From Corynebacterium pilosum DSM 20521 = CIP 103422 (lineage in GTDB: Bacteria; Actinomycetota; Actinomycetes; Mycobacteriales; Mycobacteriaceae), in NCBI RefSeq assembly GCF_000373805.1, contig NZ_KB892461.1, positions 1 through 64,000 on the forward strand: DNA of 64,000 nt, written 5' to 3'. Shown piece after piece: positions 43,505 to 52,159 of this stretch. The position numbers were made by a program, and so were the translations under genes. The notes beneath the pieces were generated by a model. It had not been told where the DNA came from. It saw only the letters and a list, made by a program, of their open reading frames with translations, and did not search any database. Position 1 is the stretch's first letter; every line of letters begins with the position of its first letter.

Positions 43505-44408
43505 GTGCAGCCTCCAACAGCGCTAAGACATCTGCGCGCACATCATCAGGCTTGACGACGACCACCTGGTCGGCATAACTAGCAACGGTGCGCACCAACC
43601 AATCCCGTTCAACATCACGCAGCACCCAGTGCTCGCCATCGCCGGTGGCCTTGTCTGTCAGCTCGGGGGCGGGCTCGTCGATAAGCAGCGTAGCGGTGGT
43701 CGTGGGACCGCGAAGGGACTCCTCGACGACCTCTTGGAGATCACGGTCGGTGGTGATGAATTCGTCGGAACGCACCTTGCGCACGTTGCTCACGCGGATG
43801 GCGCGGAAGCTGCGCGGGGCGCCGCGTTCTATGTCCCAGCCGGCGATATAGGCCTTATTGTGCAGCGCGACGATCCCCCACGGGTCCATCACGCGGCGCT
43901 GCACCTCGGCGGTGGGACTGGGCCGATAGTCAAAACTCATGCGGGTATGCGTCCGGATGCACGCGGTGACAGCTTTGACCAAATCGGCCGACAAACGCAG
44001 CACGTCATTATCCATAGAGGCCAAAGGGGCATCGTCGAAAGAGCGGGTCGCCCCGGAGGCGGCCAGCTTCGTCCACCCCGAGCGGGCGAAGGCACCCAAA
44101 CTGCCGGCTTGGCCGAGGTCGCCGGCAAGGCCCAGCACGGTGGCCTCGGCATCGGTGAACTCGATGGGTGGCAGCTCGTAGGAGTCTTTATCCACCCACA
44201 CCAGCCCGTTCTCGCTGCGTGCGGGCACCCCGGCGCGGCGGATGCTGGCCACGTCGCGCTGAATCAGCCGCTGGAAAGCTTGGTCGGTGCGGTCTTCGTA
44301 GCCGGCGACGTTGGCGCGCACCCAGTCATGCGTGCGCGGTGTTTCTGCGCCCAGCAGGCCGAAGGTGAGGTTGGTCAGGCGTGCGACGGCATCGTCATCA
44401 GCTGTCAC
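43494..44408 (-). CDS. pafB: WYL-domain regulator PafB
   Basis: 304 residues: an N-terminal winged helix (about 1-70; YEDRTDQAFQRLIQRDVASI) and a WYL domain (about 150-250; RMSFDYRPSPTAEVQRRVMD, AYIAGWDIERGAPRSF). It pairs with PafC. GTG 44408 begins MTADDDAVARLTNLTF. It is close to pafA (6 bp) and shares its operon, as in mycobacteria. The exact motif copy at 43675-43686 reads Leu-Leu-Ile-Asp-Glu. Confidence 0.93.
   Translation of the reverse strand: MTADDDAVARLTNLTFGLLGAETPRTHDWVRANVAGYEDRTDQAFQRLIQRDVASIRRAGVPARSENGLVWVDKDSYELPPIEFTDAEATVLGLAGDLGQAGSLGAFARSGWTKLAASGATRSFDDAPLASMDNDVLRLSADLVKAVTACIRTHTRMSFDYRPSPTAEVQRRVMDPWGIVALHNKAYIAGWDIERGAPRSFRAIRVSNVRKVRSDEFITTDRDLQEVVEESLRGPTTTATLLIDEPAPELTDKATGDGEHWVLRDVERDWLVRTVASYADQVVVVKPDDVRADVLALLEAAHEG
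43675..43686 (-). repeat. Repeated 12-mer motif copy (T form)
   Basis: GCTTATCGACGA on the minus strand in pafB, read as Leu-Ile-Asp-Glu. Confidence 0.9.
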
Positions 44409-44414
44409 GGGTGC

Positions 44415-45809
44415 CTAGCCTTTCTTTTCGTGGTGGGCGTCCATGTAGGCGATCAGTTCGTCGACACGCGGGTCTTCGTTAGCGAACGGGTCCAGCAGGT
44501 CCACCGTGCGCGGTTCCGGCCGGTCCACTTTCATGTGGACCCAGTCCACAGAGATTGGTGCGCCGAGCTCCTGTGCGGTGCGTAGGAACTTTTCGCGCAG
44601 GGCGGCGCGGGTGGTGTCTGGGGCGTGTTCGGCGGCGTGCGCGATGGCCTCGTCCGTCGTCCAACGCAGTACGCGCCCTTTGCGCTGCAGGAGGTAGAAC
44701 AGGCTGCGCTCGGGGTGAATGTCGTGGTAGGTCAGGTCGATCTGGCGCAGTTTGGGGTGGTCGTAGCCCACGCCCAGCTTGTCGCGGTAGGCGTCCAGCA
44801 GCGTGCGTTTGATCACCCAGTCGATCTCGGTATTAACCTGGCTGAAGTCCTGCGTCTCGATCGCGCGCAGGACCCTGCCCCACAGATCGACCACACGCGC
44901 CATTTCCTCGTTCGGGGTGCCTTCGTCGGGACGGACCTCGAGCCAGGCGCGTGCCGACGAATAAATCGCCTGCTGCACCTCTAGCGCGGTAACGGTGGAG
45001 CCATCCTTCAGCTTCAGTACCGTGGAGCCTGTCGCATCGTCGGCGATGTCGCGCACGTGCTTGATCGCGTTCTCCAACTCGAAATCGGGCAGGTCAAAGC
45101 CGGCCTCAAGCATCTCGATGACCAGCAGCGTGGACCCGACCTTGAGAGCGAAGGTGGGCTCCGCCATGTTGGAATCGCCGGCGATCACGTGCATGCGGCG
45201 GAAGCGGTGTGAATCCCCATGCGGCTCATCGCGGGTATTGATGATGGGACGGGTCCGCGTGGTGGCCGAAGATACGCCCTCCCACACCTGGTCCGCCCGC
45301 TGCGAAAGCACGAAACGGCCATCCTTGATCAGGCCGGCGCCGCAGATCAGTTGGCGGGTAATCATGAAGGGAAGCAGCTGCTTGCCCAGGGACTTCAGCA
45401 CCATTTCCCGGCTGATCAGGTAGTTTTCGTGTGCGCCATAAGAGTTACCGGCGGAGTCCACGTTGTTTTTGAACAAGTAGACGGTGCCGCCGATGTGATC
45501 GTCGGCAAGCGCCTGCTCCGCCTGAAGCGCCAGCTCGTGGTAGATCCGCTCCCCGGCCTTGTCGTGGTTGAGCAGTTGGGTGAGGCTATCGCACTCGGCG
45601 GTGGCGTACTCCGGGTGGCTGCCCACATCCAGGTAGAGGCGCGCGGCCGATGGGGTAAAGATATTCGATGACTGGTATTTCGCAACCACCGGCCGAAACA
45701 GGTAGCGGGCTACCTCCTCGGGGCCGAGTACCGGCCGCCCATCGCGGGTGGCGGTCACGCCGAATTCGGTCTCGACGCCCATGATGCGCCGCGCAAATAC
45801 CTCACCCAC
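44415..45809 (-). CDS. pafA: Pup-protein ligase PafA
   Basis: 464 residues with the carboxylate-amine ligase fold. IMGVETEFGVT gives the Mg-binding Glu, and LYLDVGSHPEYATAECD the catalytic Asp and neighbouring residues. It joins the C-terminal Glu of deamidated Pup to lysines of target proteins with ATP. GTG 45809 directly follows the pup stop with AGAAGGGCGG before it; an internal ATG at 45782 (MGVETEF) is less likely given the coupling. Confidence 0.95.
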   Translation of the reverse strand: MGEVFARRIMGVETEFGVTATRDGRPVLGPEEVARYLFRPVVAKYQSSNIFTPSAARLYLDVGSHPEYATAECDSLTQLLNHDKAGERIYHELALQAEQALADDHIGGTVYLFKNNVDSAGNSYGAHENYLISREMVLKSLGKQLLPFMITRQLICGAGLIKDGRFVLSQRADQVWEGVSSATTRTRPIINTRDEPHGDSHRFRRMHVIAGDSNMAEPTFALKVGSTLLVIEMLEAGFDLPDFELENAIKHVRDIADDATGSTVLKLKDGSTVTALEVQQAIYSSARAWLEVRPDEGTPNEEMARVVDLWGRVLRAIETQDFSQVNTEIDWVIKRTLLDAYRDKLGVGYDHPKLRQIDLTYHDIHPERSLFYLLQRKGRVLRWTTDEAIAHAAEHAPDTTRAALREKFLRTAQELGAPISVDWVHMKVDRPEPRTVDLLDPFANEDPRVDELIAYMDAHHEKKG

Positions 45810-45812
45810 GGC

Positions 45813-45998
45813 CTACTGGCCGCCCTTCTGCACAAACGAGCGCACGAACTCCTCGGCGTTCGTCTCCAGCAGGCCGTCGATTTCATCGAGCAGATCATCG
45901 GTGCCCGTGGTGTTGATCTGGACGCTGCCCGCGGCTTCCTCGCCGATGTTTTCGTCCTCGCCGGCGCCGCCGGTGCCGTGAACTTGTTGCTGTGCCAT
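45813..45998 (-). CDS. pup: Prokaryotic ubiquitin-like protein Pup
   Basis: 61 residues, disordered and acidic, ending [13 protein letters not shown]. The terminal Gln must be deamidated to Glu by Dop before ligation by PafA. The helix-forming region around residues 30-52 ([19 protein letters not shown]) binds Arc/Mpa and Dop. Dop, Pup and PafA are encoded in that order. Confidence 0.97.
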   Translation of the reverse strand: MAQQQVHGTGGAGEDENIGEEAAGSVQINTTGTDDLLDEIDGLLETNAEEFVRSFVQKGGQ

Positions 45999-46018
45999 GA
46001 AAGTCTCCTTTTTCTTTT

Positions 46019-47539
46019 CTAGTGTACGTCTACGATGTCGTGACCCGCGTCGCGCAGGGCGCCCAGCAGGTCATCGGTGGAGGCGGCTGCATCGACGAGT
46101 GCGCCGACCTCCTCTTCGGTAAAGCCGTCCACGGCGTCGATGTTGATCTTGGCAACACCGTGCTCGTGCTTAACGACGATCGTCTGCCAGCTTGAGGCGA
46201 CGACCTGTTCGGGGAACTTCGCCGCGACCGCACCGCGCAAAAAGGCGCGAGAATTCTTCGGAGGATGCTCAGCAGCCCGGCGGATGGTGTCCTCGTCGAC
46301 AAGCGTGCGCATGCGTCCCGCCCGCACCAACGCGTGGTAGAGGCTTTTGGCGGGGTCGATGTCCGAATACTGGATATCCACCAGCTTCAGCTTCGGGTCG
46401 CTCCACGCCACTCCCCGATCGACATAGCCCTTGATCAGGGCGTATTTGGCGGTCCAATCAAGGCGGTCGGCGGTGGACAGCGGGTCGCGCTCCAGATCGT
46501 CCAATATCTCGGACCACAGTGCGATGACGCGCTGGTCGTGCTCGTCCTCGGCTGTCACGCGGGTGAGGTACTCGCGCTGGAGTTGGATGGCGGTGAGCTG
46601 GCGATCGTCGACAAGCGACATCTTGTGCGTGCAGCTGGGGTCATGCGAAATTGCCTTGAGCTCGGCCACGGGATCCTTGAGTGCAAGATCGCTGAAGTCC
46701 ATGCCGTTCTCGATTGCATCGATGACCAGCTTCGTCGTGCCCAACTTGAGCACGTTGGAGAACTGGCTCATGTTCGCATCGCCGATAATCGTGTGGAAAC
46801 GGCGGAAGTGGGCAGCATCCGCGTGGGGTTCATCGCGCGTGTTGACGATGCCGCGGTTCAGCGTGGTCTCCAGTGAGACCTCCTGCACGAAATAGTCCGC
46901 GCGCTGCGAAATCTGGAACCCATCGCGCTCCCCCGCCTCGCCGATCCCCACACGGCCCGCGCCAACGACGACCTGGCGGGAGACGAAAAACGGGATGATC
47001 GCCTTGGTCAACACATCGAAGTCCGTGGCGCGGAGGTACTGGTAGTTCTCGTGTGAACCATAGGACGCGCCCTTGCCGTCCACGTTGTTCTTATAAAGCT
47101 TTAGCGGCGGGCACGGATCATGGTTCTTCACCACGCTGGTTCCCTGGGCGGACAGATCGGCGACGGTCTGGGCTGCCTCATTCAGAATGATATCGCCGGC
47201 GGCGTCATAGACCATGGCGTCGAAAGCGTTATCCACCTCCGGGGAGGCATACTCCGGGTGGGCATGATCCACGTAGAAGCGCGCACCATTGGTGGGTACA
47301 ACGTTGGCCACGCCGATCGCATCCCAGTCCACCACCGGCACCGTGCGGTAACGCCGCAGGTCAAAGCCGCGGGCGTCCGCGAGGGGGTGCTCATCTTCAT
47401 AATCCCACCGGGCGCGCGCACCAGTTTTCATCGCCGCGTAGGCCACCACCGCGTGGGTGGAACTCACGATCGGGCTCAAGTCCGGCTGCTCGGGCGTAGA
47501 GATGCCGTACTCAGTTTCGGTCCCCATAAAACGGGCCAT
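46019..47539 (-). CDS. dop: Deamidase/depupylase of Pup (Dop)
   Basis: 506 residues. It shares PafA's fold: [11 protein letters not shown] (metal-binding Glu) and [15 protein letters not shown] (active-site Asp), plus the longer Dop-specific loop after residue 40 ([21 protein letters not shown]). It deamidates Pup's Gln and removes Pup from proteins. ATG 47539 is chosen because GAAAGGAAAAC immediately precedes it; ATG 47554 would include that site. It precedes pup by 20 bp. A motif copy is at 46168-46179. Confidence 0.94.
   Translation of the reverse strand: MARFMGTETEYGISTPEQPDLSPIVSSTHAVVAYAAMKTGARARWDYEDEHPLADARGFDLRRYRTVPVVDWDAIGVANVVPTNGARFYVDHAHPEYASPEVDNAFDAMVYDAAGDIILNEAAQTVADLSAQGTSVVKNHDPCPPLKLYKNNVDGKGASYGSHENYQYLRATDFDVLTKAIIPFFVSRQVVVGAGRVGIGEAGERDGFQISQRADYFVQEVSLETTLNRGIVNTRDEPHADAAHFRRFHTIIGDANMSQFSNVLKLGTTKLVIDAIENGMDFSDLALKDPVAELKAISHDPSCTHKMSLVDDRQLTAIQLQREYLTRVTAEDEHDQRVIALWSEILDDLERDPLSTADRLDWTAKYALIKGYVDRGVAWSDPKLKLVDIQYSDIDPAKSLYHALVRAGRMRTLVDEDTIRRAAEHPPKNSRAFLRGAVAAKFPEQVVASSWQTIVVKHEHGVAKINIDAVDGFTEEEVGALVDAAASTDDLLGALRDAGHDIVDVH
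46168..46179 (+). repeat. Repeated 12-mer motif copy (A form)
   Basis: GCTTAACGACGA, preceded by GT. Antisense in dop, whose codons read Val-Val-Lys-His. Confidence 0.9.
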
Positions 47540-47559
47540 GTTTTCCTTTCTCATCGCGC

Positions 47560-49071
47560 CTAGGGCGCCACTTCAGCCGACACGACACGCTTGCCCTGGC
47601 GGCCAGAAATCCGCGACCACTCATCCGGGCTCGCGGTATTCGGCAGGTCTTCACTCTCATTCTGTTCTGCCGTGACCGCTTTGCGCAGGTGATCGGCACT
47701 CAAACCTGACGACGACACGCCAGCGATATGGTCCTTGATCGCCAGTTTCTTCGCCCGGTCCACAATATTGGCGATCATCGCGCCTGACACAAAGTCCGAG
47801 TAGTTCAGCACCTCAGAGGTGCCGTCAATAAGCTCCAAACGCACATAAGGACGCGGCGCAAACAGGGCCGCCACCGCGGAATCGATCAACTCCTCCACCG
47901 GCTGCGCCAGAGGAATCTCTTCGCTTAGGTGGCGCGAGAAAATATCTGCGGCGCCCGCCCGGTCCGGCCGGTCGATGCGCACCTTAATGTCTAGGCGCCC
48001 CGGCCGCAGGATCGCCGGATCGATCAGCTCCTCACGGTTCGTCGCGCCGATCACGATCACGTTCGCCAGCCCCTCCACGCCATCAATCTCGGTGAGAAGC
48101 TGCGGGACCACCGTCGTCTCCATATCCGAAGACACGCCCGAGCCACGGGTGCGGAAAATCGACTCCATCTCATCAAAGAAGATGATCACCGGGCGGCCCT
48201 CGTCGGCGAGCTCCCGTGCGCGCTCAAAAATCAGCCGAATGCGACGCTCCGTCTCGCCGACAAACTTATTCAGCAGCTCCGGACCCTTCACATTGAGGAA
48301 ATAAGCGCGGCCACCATCGCCGATGCGCTGCGACAAAGAATTCGCCACCGCCTTCGCGATCAACGTCTTGCCACATCCCGGAGGCCCATAGAGCAGCAAG
48401 CCCTTCGGCGGCAGCAGATCGTACTGTTTGTACAGGTCAGGGTGGGCGAAAGGCAGCTCGACAGAATCCTTAATCGTCTCAATCTGCGCGCCCAACCCGC
48501 CGATATCGTCATAAGACACATCCGGAATCTGCTCGAGGCTCAGCTGCGAAACCTCCGTCTTCTCCACGCGCTCCACCGCAAAGCCAGCCTTCACGTCGAT
48601 CAGCACCGTATCGCCCGCCCGCGCCTTCGTCCGCAGCGGAATAGTCAGGTGCACCAAGGACTCATTGCCCAGCTGATCAGCGACAATGGCGCGCCGGGTG
48701 CCCACCTTTTCGATCAGCGTGGCAAGCGAGCCGCTCGTCGGAAAGCCGCACGATTCGACGACCACCAAGCCCTCACCCAGGCGCACAAGGTGACCGGGCT
48801 CGAGCGTGCCAGGCTCCAGATTCGGCGAGACCTTCACGCGCATCTGCCGGCCGGACGTAAACACCTCAGCCTCCTGGCCGCGGTGCGCAGCGGCCAGAAA
48901 AATGCCGTAGGTCGACGCCGGCTCGCCGAGCGCCTCGACCTGCGCGTGCAAATCCTGCAACTGATCGCGCGACTGACGCAGCAGCTGCGCCAACTTCGCG
49001 TTGCGGGAACTTAGCGTCTGGTTGGTGCGCTTCAGCTCCTTGTTCTCGTTAACGATCTCCTCGTTGGCCAT
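47560..49071 (-). CDS. arc: ARC/Mpa-type AAA ATPase (proteasome-activator homologue)
   Basis: 503 residues: an N-terminal coiled coil (about 1-48; [20 protein letters not shown]), two OB domains (about 60-190) and an AAA module with Walker A GPPGCGKT, Walker [10 protein letters not shown] and sensor [12 protein letters not shown]. The C-terminus ends RVVSAEVAP, without the terminal QYL-like motif that docks Mpa on the 20S proteasome. Corynebacteria lack 20S genes, so it is thought to unfold pupylated proteins (such as ferritin) without degrading them. Confidence 0.93.
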   Translation of the reverse strand: MANEEIVNENKELKRTNQTLSSRNAKLAQLLRQSRDQLQDLHAQVEALGEPASTYGIFLAAAHRGQEAEVFTSGRQMRVKVSPNLEPGTLEPGHLVRLGEGLVVVESCGFPTSGSLATLIEKVGTRRAIVADQLGNESLVHLTIPLRTKARAGDTVLIDVKAGFAVERVEKTEVSQLSLEQIPDVSYDDIGGLGAQIETIKDSVELPFAHPDLYKQYDLLPPKGLLLYGPPGCGKTLIAKAVANSLSQRIGDGGRAYFLNVKGPELLNKFVGETERRIRLIFERARELADEGRPVIIFFDEMESIFRTRGSGVSSDMETTVVPQLLTEIDGVEGLANVIVIGATNREELIDPAILRPGRLDIKVRIDRPDRAGAADIFSRHLSEEIPLAQPVEELIDSAVAALFAPRPYVRLELIDGTSEVLNYSDFVSGAMIANIVDRAKKLAIKDHIAGVSSSGLSADHLRKAVTAEQNESEDLPNTASPDEWSRISGRQGKRVVSAEVAP

Positions 49072-49091
49072 GGCCCTAGCTTACAGCGTGC

Positions 49092-49103
49092 GCTTATCGA
49101 CGA
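49092..49103 (+). repeat. Repeated 12-mer motif copy (T form) spanning the trmI stop codon
   Basis: GCTTATCGACGA, preceded by GC. On the gene strand it supplies Arg-Arg-stop (CGT CGA TAA), a reading frame unlike the other coding copies. Confidence 0.9.
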
Positions 49104-49927
49104 GCCTTGCGCTGCGGACGAGGTGGCGTGACACCGTCGGCAAGCCGACGCGTCCACACCAAAAAGGCGGTGTGCGCATTCATCCGGTGCTCCGGGCGGG
49201 TAGCCAGGCCGTCGACCTTCCACTCGCGCAACAACGTCTCCCACGCGCGCGGCTCGGTGAAGCACTTGGCCTCACGGATGCCTTCCATGATGTTCATCAG
49301 CTGCGGCACCGTGGCCACATAGGTCATGAACACCCCGCCGGGGATGAGGATATTCTTCACCGTCTCGACGAAGTGCCAGGGCTCCACCATGTCCAGGATG
49401 ACGCGGTCGACCGGTCCGCCAAGGTCCTCAGGGGTGACTTCGCCGAAGTCGCCCAGGCGCGGCGACCACCACTGCGGTGCCTCACCGAAGTACTCCGCGA
49501 CGTTGTCCTTGGCGAACTGCAGGTGATCGTCGCGGATCTCATAGGAAAACACGTGGCCCTCAGGGCCCACGGCGCGCAGCAGGCTCATCGACAGCGCACC
49601 GGAGCCCGCGCCGGCCTCGAGCACGCGCGCACCCATGAAGATATCGCCCTCGACGAGGATCTGGGCGGCATCTTTCGGGTAGATGACAGCGGCGCCGCGC
49701 GGCATCGATAGCACGTGGTCCACCAGCAGGTGGCGGAAGCAGAGATAGTCGCTGCCCATGGTGGACTTGACCACGGAGCCTTCGTCGGAACCGATGATGT
49801 CATCGTGGAGAATCGCACCCTTATGGGTGTGGTACTCGGCCCCCGGCACCAACTCGATGGTGAAATGGCGACGCTTCGCGTCAGTCAACTGCACTTTGTC
49901 GCCTGCCTGGAAAGGTCCAGAATACAA
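49094..49927 (-). CDS. trmI: tRNA (adenine-58-N1) methyltransferase TrmI
   Basis: 277 residues. The Gcd14/TrmI features are VLEAGAGSGALSMSLL (SAM site), DDIIGSDEGSVVKSTMG, and ILDMVEPWHFV. It methylates A58 of tRNA T-loops. TTG 49927 with AAGGAGG 6 nt upstream is the start. Its stop codon is part of an exact copy of the repeated motif (49092-49103), which also lies between it and arc. In mycobacteria trmI stands in the same neighbourhood. Confidence 0.94.
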   Translation of the reverse strand: MYSGPFQAGDKVQLTDAKRRHFTIELVPGAEYHTHKGAILHDDIIGSDEGSVVKSTMGSDYLCFRHLLVDHVLSMPRGAAVIYPKDAAQILVEGDIFMGARVLEAGAGSGALSMSLLRAVGPEGHVFSYEIRDDHLQFAKDNVAEYFGEAPQWWSPRLGDFGEVTPEDLGGPVDRVILDMVEPWHFVETVKNILIPGGVFMTYVATVPQLMNIMEGIREAKCFTEPRAWETLLREWKVDGLATRPEHRMNAHTAFLVWTRRLADGVTPPRPQRKARR

Positions 49928-49960
49928 CGGCGGCCTCCTTGAAACGGGAAAATGTACCGA

Positions 49961-51178
49961 TTAGTTACCGGTCAAGTATGCCGTAAGAGCCCGCGCAAAC
50001 CATAGTTGGTCCTGGGTACCGGCCAGCTCCCGTGCCGAGTGCATCGACAACAGTGGCACGCCCACATCCACCGTTGGGATACCCAGTCGCGTCGCCGCGA
50101 TCGGCCCGATCGTCGACCCGCACGGCACCGAATTATTCCCCACGAACGTCTGCACCGGCACATCGGCCGCGCGGCAGGCGTTAATCCACAGCGCCTCCGT
50201 CACCGCGTCCGAGGCATAGTGCTGCTTTGCGTTGATCTTCAACACCGGCCCCTCGTTGAGCAGCGGGCGGTGGGTCGGGTCGTGCTTGGCGGCATAGTTG
50301 GGGTGCACCGAGTGGGCGGCATCGGCAGACACCATGGTGGACGCCGCGAACATGGTGAACGGATCCCCGAAGGCGCGGGCGATCGTCGTTAAGCACCGTT
50401 CAAGCAGCGGTCCCCCGGCACCCGTCGTGGACTGCGAACCCACCTCCTCATGATTAAACGCGGCCAGGACCAGGATGTCCTTCGCGTCCGCGGTGGCGTC
50501 CAGCAACGCCGTGACGGACGCATGCACGCTGCTCAGGTTGTCCAGACGGCCGGCGGCCAGCATGTCGTTGAACACCGCGCCCTCCTGCGCCTCGGCGCTA
50601 ATCAGCTCATGCGCAAGGATCGAGTGCTTATCGACGCCCGCCGCCTCAGCCACCACATCCATGATCGACTCCGCGTGCCCCGCCCCCATGATCGGCTGCA
50701 TGTGCGCCTGCTGGTCCGGCTTCAACTCATTGGAACGCTCCAGGTGGATCGCCAAGTGCGGGATGCGGGCGACGGGACCGGTGTTGACGAGGCGGGAGGT
50801 GCCGTCGTCAAGCACGATGCGCCCCGCGAAGGTGAGCTCCCGGTCGAACCACGACGCAAGAATCGGCCCACCGTAGACCTCCACCGCCAACTGATGGAAA
50901 CCATGCGCGTGGAAATCCGGCGTGGGCTTCAGCATGAACCCCGGCGAATCCGTATGCGAGCCGATGATCCGAAACGCCGGGTTCGGGTCCTCCGGGATCC
51001 AATAGGCGATCACCGCACCGCCGTCGACAAGCACATGCCCGCCCGGCTGCGTTCCCAGCGCGCCGGGGCCGTGCTCGGTGAATCCGGCGGCTGTGAGGCG
51101 GTCTGCCACCTCGCGCGCGGCGTGGAAGGCGGAGGGGGAAGCGGCGATGAAATCGATAAGGTCGCGAATCTGGCTCAT
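49961..51178 (-). CDS. M18 family metallo-aminopeptidase
   Basis: 405 residues of the M18 (ApeB/DAP) family. Metal and catalytic residues are visible as IIGSHTDSPGF (His, Asp), AFNHEEVGSQS (Glu-Glu), and a His in LLSMHSAREL; GRLDNLSSVHA provides the bridging Asp. It removes N-terminal acidic or neutral residues in the cytoplasm. ATG start. Divergent from the recB-like gene. A motif copy at 50383-50394 encodes Cys-Leu-Thr-Thr with a rare TTA codon. Confidence 0.92.
   Translation of the reverse strand: MSQIRDLIDFIAASPSAFHAAREVADRLTAAGFTEHGPGALGTQPGGHVLVDGGAVIAYWIPEDPNPAFRIIGSHTDSPGFMLKPTPDFHAHGFHQLAVEVYGGPILASWFDRELTFAGRIVLDDGTSRLVNTGPVARIPHLAIHLERSNELKPDQQAHMQPIMGAGHAESIMDVVAEAAGVDKHSILAHELISAEAQEGAVFNDMLAAGRLDNLSSVHASVTALLDATADAKDILVLAAFNHEEVGSQSTTGAGGPLLERCLTTIARAFGDPFTMFAASTMVSADAAHSVHPNYAAKHDPTHRPLLNEGPVLKINAKQHYASDAVTEALWINACRAADVPVQTFVGNNSVPCGSTIGPIAATRLGIPTVDVGVPLLSMHSARELAGTQDQLWFARALTAYLTGN
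50383..50394 (-). repeat. Repeated 12-mer motif copy (A form), unusual frame
   Basis: GCTTAACGACGA on the minus strand in the M18 peptidase gene, preceded by GT. Read as Cys-Leu-Thr-Thr with a rare TTA leucine codon. Confidence 0.9.
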
Positions 51179-51205
51179 ACCTCACACTCTATGATGGAGA
51201 CCATC

Positions 51206-52027
51206 ATGACACCACGACCACTCGCCCTGTCCCCCTCCCGCGCCTCCGACTACCAGCAGTGCCCGCTGCTCTACCGGTTCCGCGCCATCGACAAACTGCC
51301 CGAGGAACCCACCCTCGCGCAAGTCCGCGGCACCCACGTGCACGCCGTGTTGGAGGACCTCCACTCGTGGCCTCGCGAACAACGCACCTACCCCGCCGCC
51401 GTCAAGCGCATCAAGCCGAATTGGGAGGCCCTCGTCGATAAGCACCCTGAATACGCAACGCTTGTCGACGACGAAACCGCCTATTTCGTCGAAGTCCGCA
51501 GTCTTGTGCGCGGCTACTTCGAAATGGAAAACCCCCAAGGTTTCGATTCCTCATCGCAGGAAATGTACGTGAACACCGTCTTGCCCAACGGGGTGCCCGT
51601 GCGCGGATTCATCGACCGCGTCGACGTAGCACCCACCGGCGAAGTACGCGTCGTCGACTATAAAACCGGCAAAAAGCCCCTGCCGCGCTACTCGGCGTCC
51701 GCGCAATTCCAGATGCGCTTCTACGCGCTGGTCTACTGGAGGCTTTACGACGAAATCCCCACCCAACTGCGGCTGATGTACCTGAAGGTCATCGATTCGA
51801 TGTTCCTCAGCCCCTCGCGCGAGGAACTCGAATACTTCGAACGCGACCTAGGCGAGCTGTGGGCCAAAATCGAAGCCGACGGCCAGCAGGGAAATTTCCG
51901 CCCCAAGACCTCCAAGCTGTGCGGATGGTGCAATTTCCAAGAATTATGCCCCGCCTTCGGAGGGGTGCCGCCCGAGTACCCAGGCTGGCCAGGCAGCGTG
52001 GCCGATAAACCTACAGATCCTAGCTAA
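51206..52027 (+). CDS. RecB-like nuclease (PD-(D/E)XK, Fe-S type)
   Basis: 273 residues. The PD-(D/E)XK core is FIDRVDVAPTGEVRVVDYKT, with an upstream LSPSRASDYQQCPLLYRF segment and a C-terminal CGWCNFQELCPAF that with the earlier Cys can hold a 4Fe-4S cluster, as in AddB/Cas4-type nucleases. It probably trims DNA ends; no helicase partner is next to it. ATG 51206 has GGAG before it; ATG 51191 and 51194 are in-frame alternatives overlapping a TATGAT box. Confidence 0.87.
   Translation: MTPRPLALSPSRASDYQQCPLLYRFRAIDKLPEEPTLAQVRGTHVHAVLEDLHSWPREQRTYPAAVKRIKPNWEALVDKHPEYATLVDDETAYFVEVRSLVRGYFEMENPQGFDSSSQEMYVNTVLPNGVPVRGFIDRVDVAPTGEVRVVDYKTGKKPLPRYSASAQFQMRFYALVYWRLYDEIPTQLRLMYLKVIDSMFLSPSREELEYFERDLGELWAKIEADGQQGNFRPKTSKLCGWCNFQELCPAFGGVPPEYPGWPGSVADKPTDPS
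51432..51443 (-). repeat. Repeated 12-mer motif copy (T form)
   Basis: GCTTATCGACGA on the minus strand, antisense in the RecB-like gene (Val-Asp-Lys-His), preceded by GT. Confidence 0.9.
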
Positions 52028-52066
52028 GTAGCCGGCGCCCGCAACCGTTGTGATCTGCGCCACCGA

Positions 52067-52102
52067 AAATCTGTGGATAACAATGTTGTTTTCCACAGAT
52101 TT
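52067..52102. promoter_or_regulatory. Near-perfect 17-bp inverted repeat containing a DnaA-box-like pair
   Basis: AAATCTGTGGATAACAA (52067-52083) and TTGTTTTCCACAGATTT (52086-52102) are complementary except at one position, with a TG centre. The left arm contains TGTGGATAA, a perfect DnaA box on the other strand; the right arm has TTTTCCACA, one base off. It lies 58 bp upstream of the DUF222-HNH gene and may be an operator, a hairpin or a DnaA-type site. Confidence 0.65.
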
Positions 52103-52159
52103 CGGACATTTGCGGCTTGTGTCCGGCGGCGTTGGGGGCAGCGTTTTAGCGTTGGGGCC

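Noticed and set aside
43629-44585. 318-codon plus-strand open frame antisense to pafB/pafA
   Set aside because: High GC gives long antisense frames; pafB and pafA on the other strand are certain.
50450-51190. Plus-strand extension upstream of the RecB-like gene
   Set aside because: Antisense to the M18 peptidase and crosses the divergent promoter; no family match.
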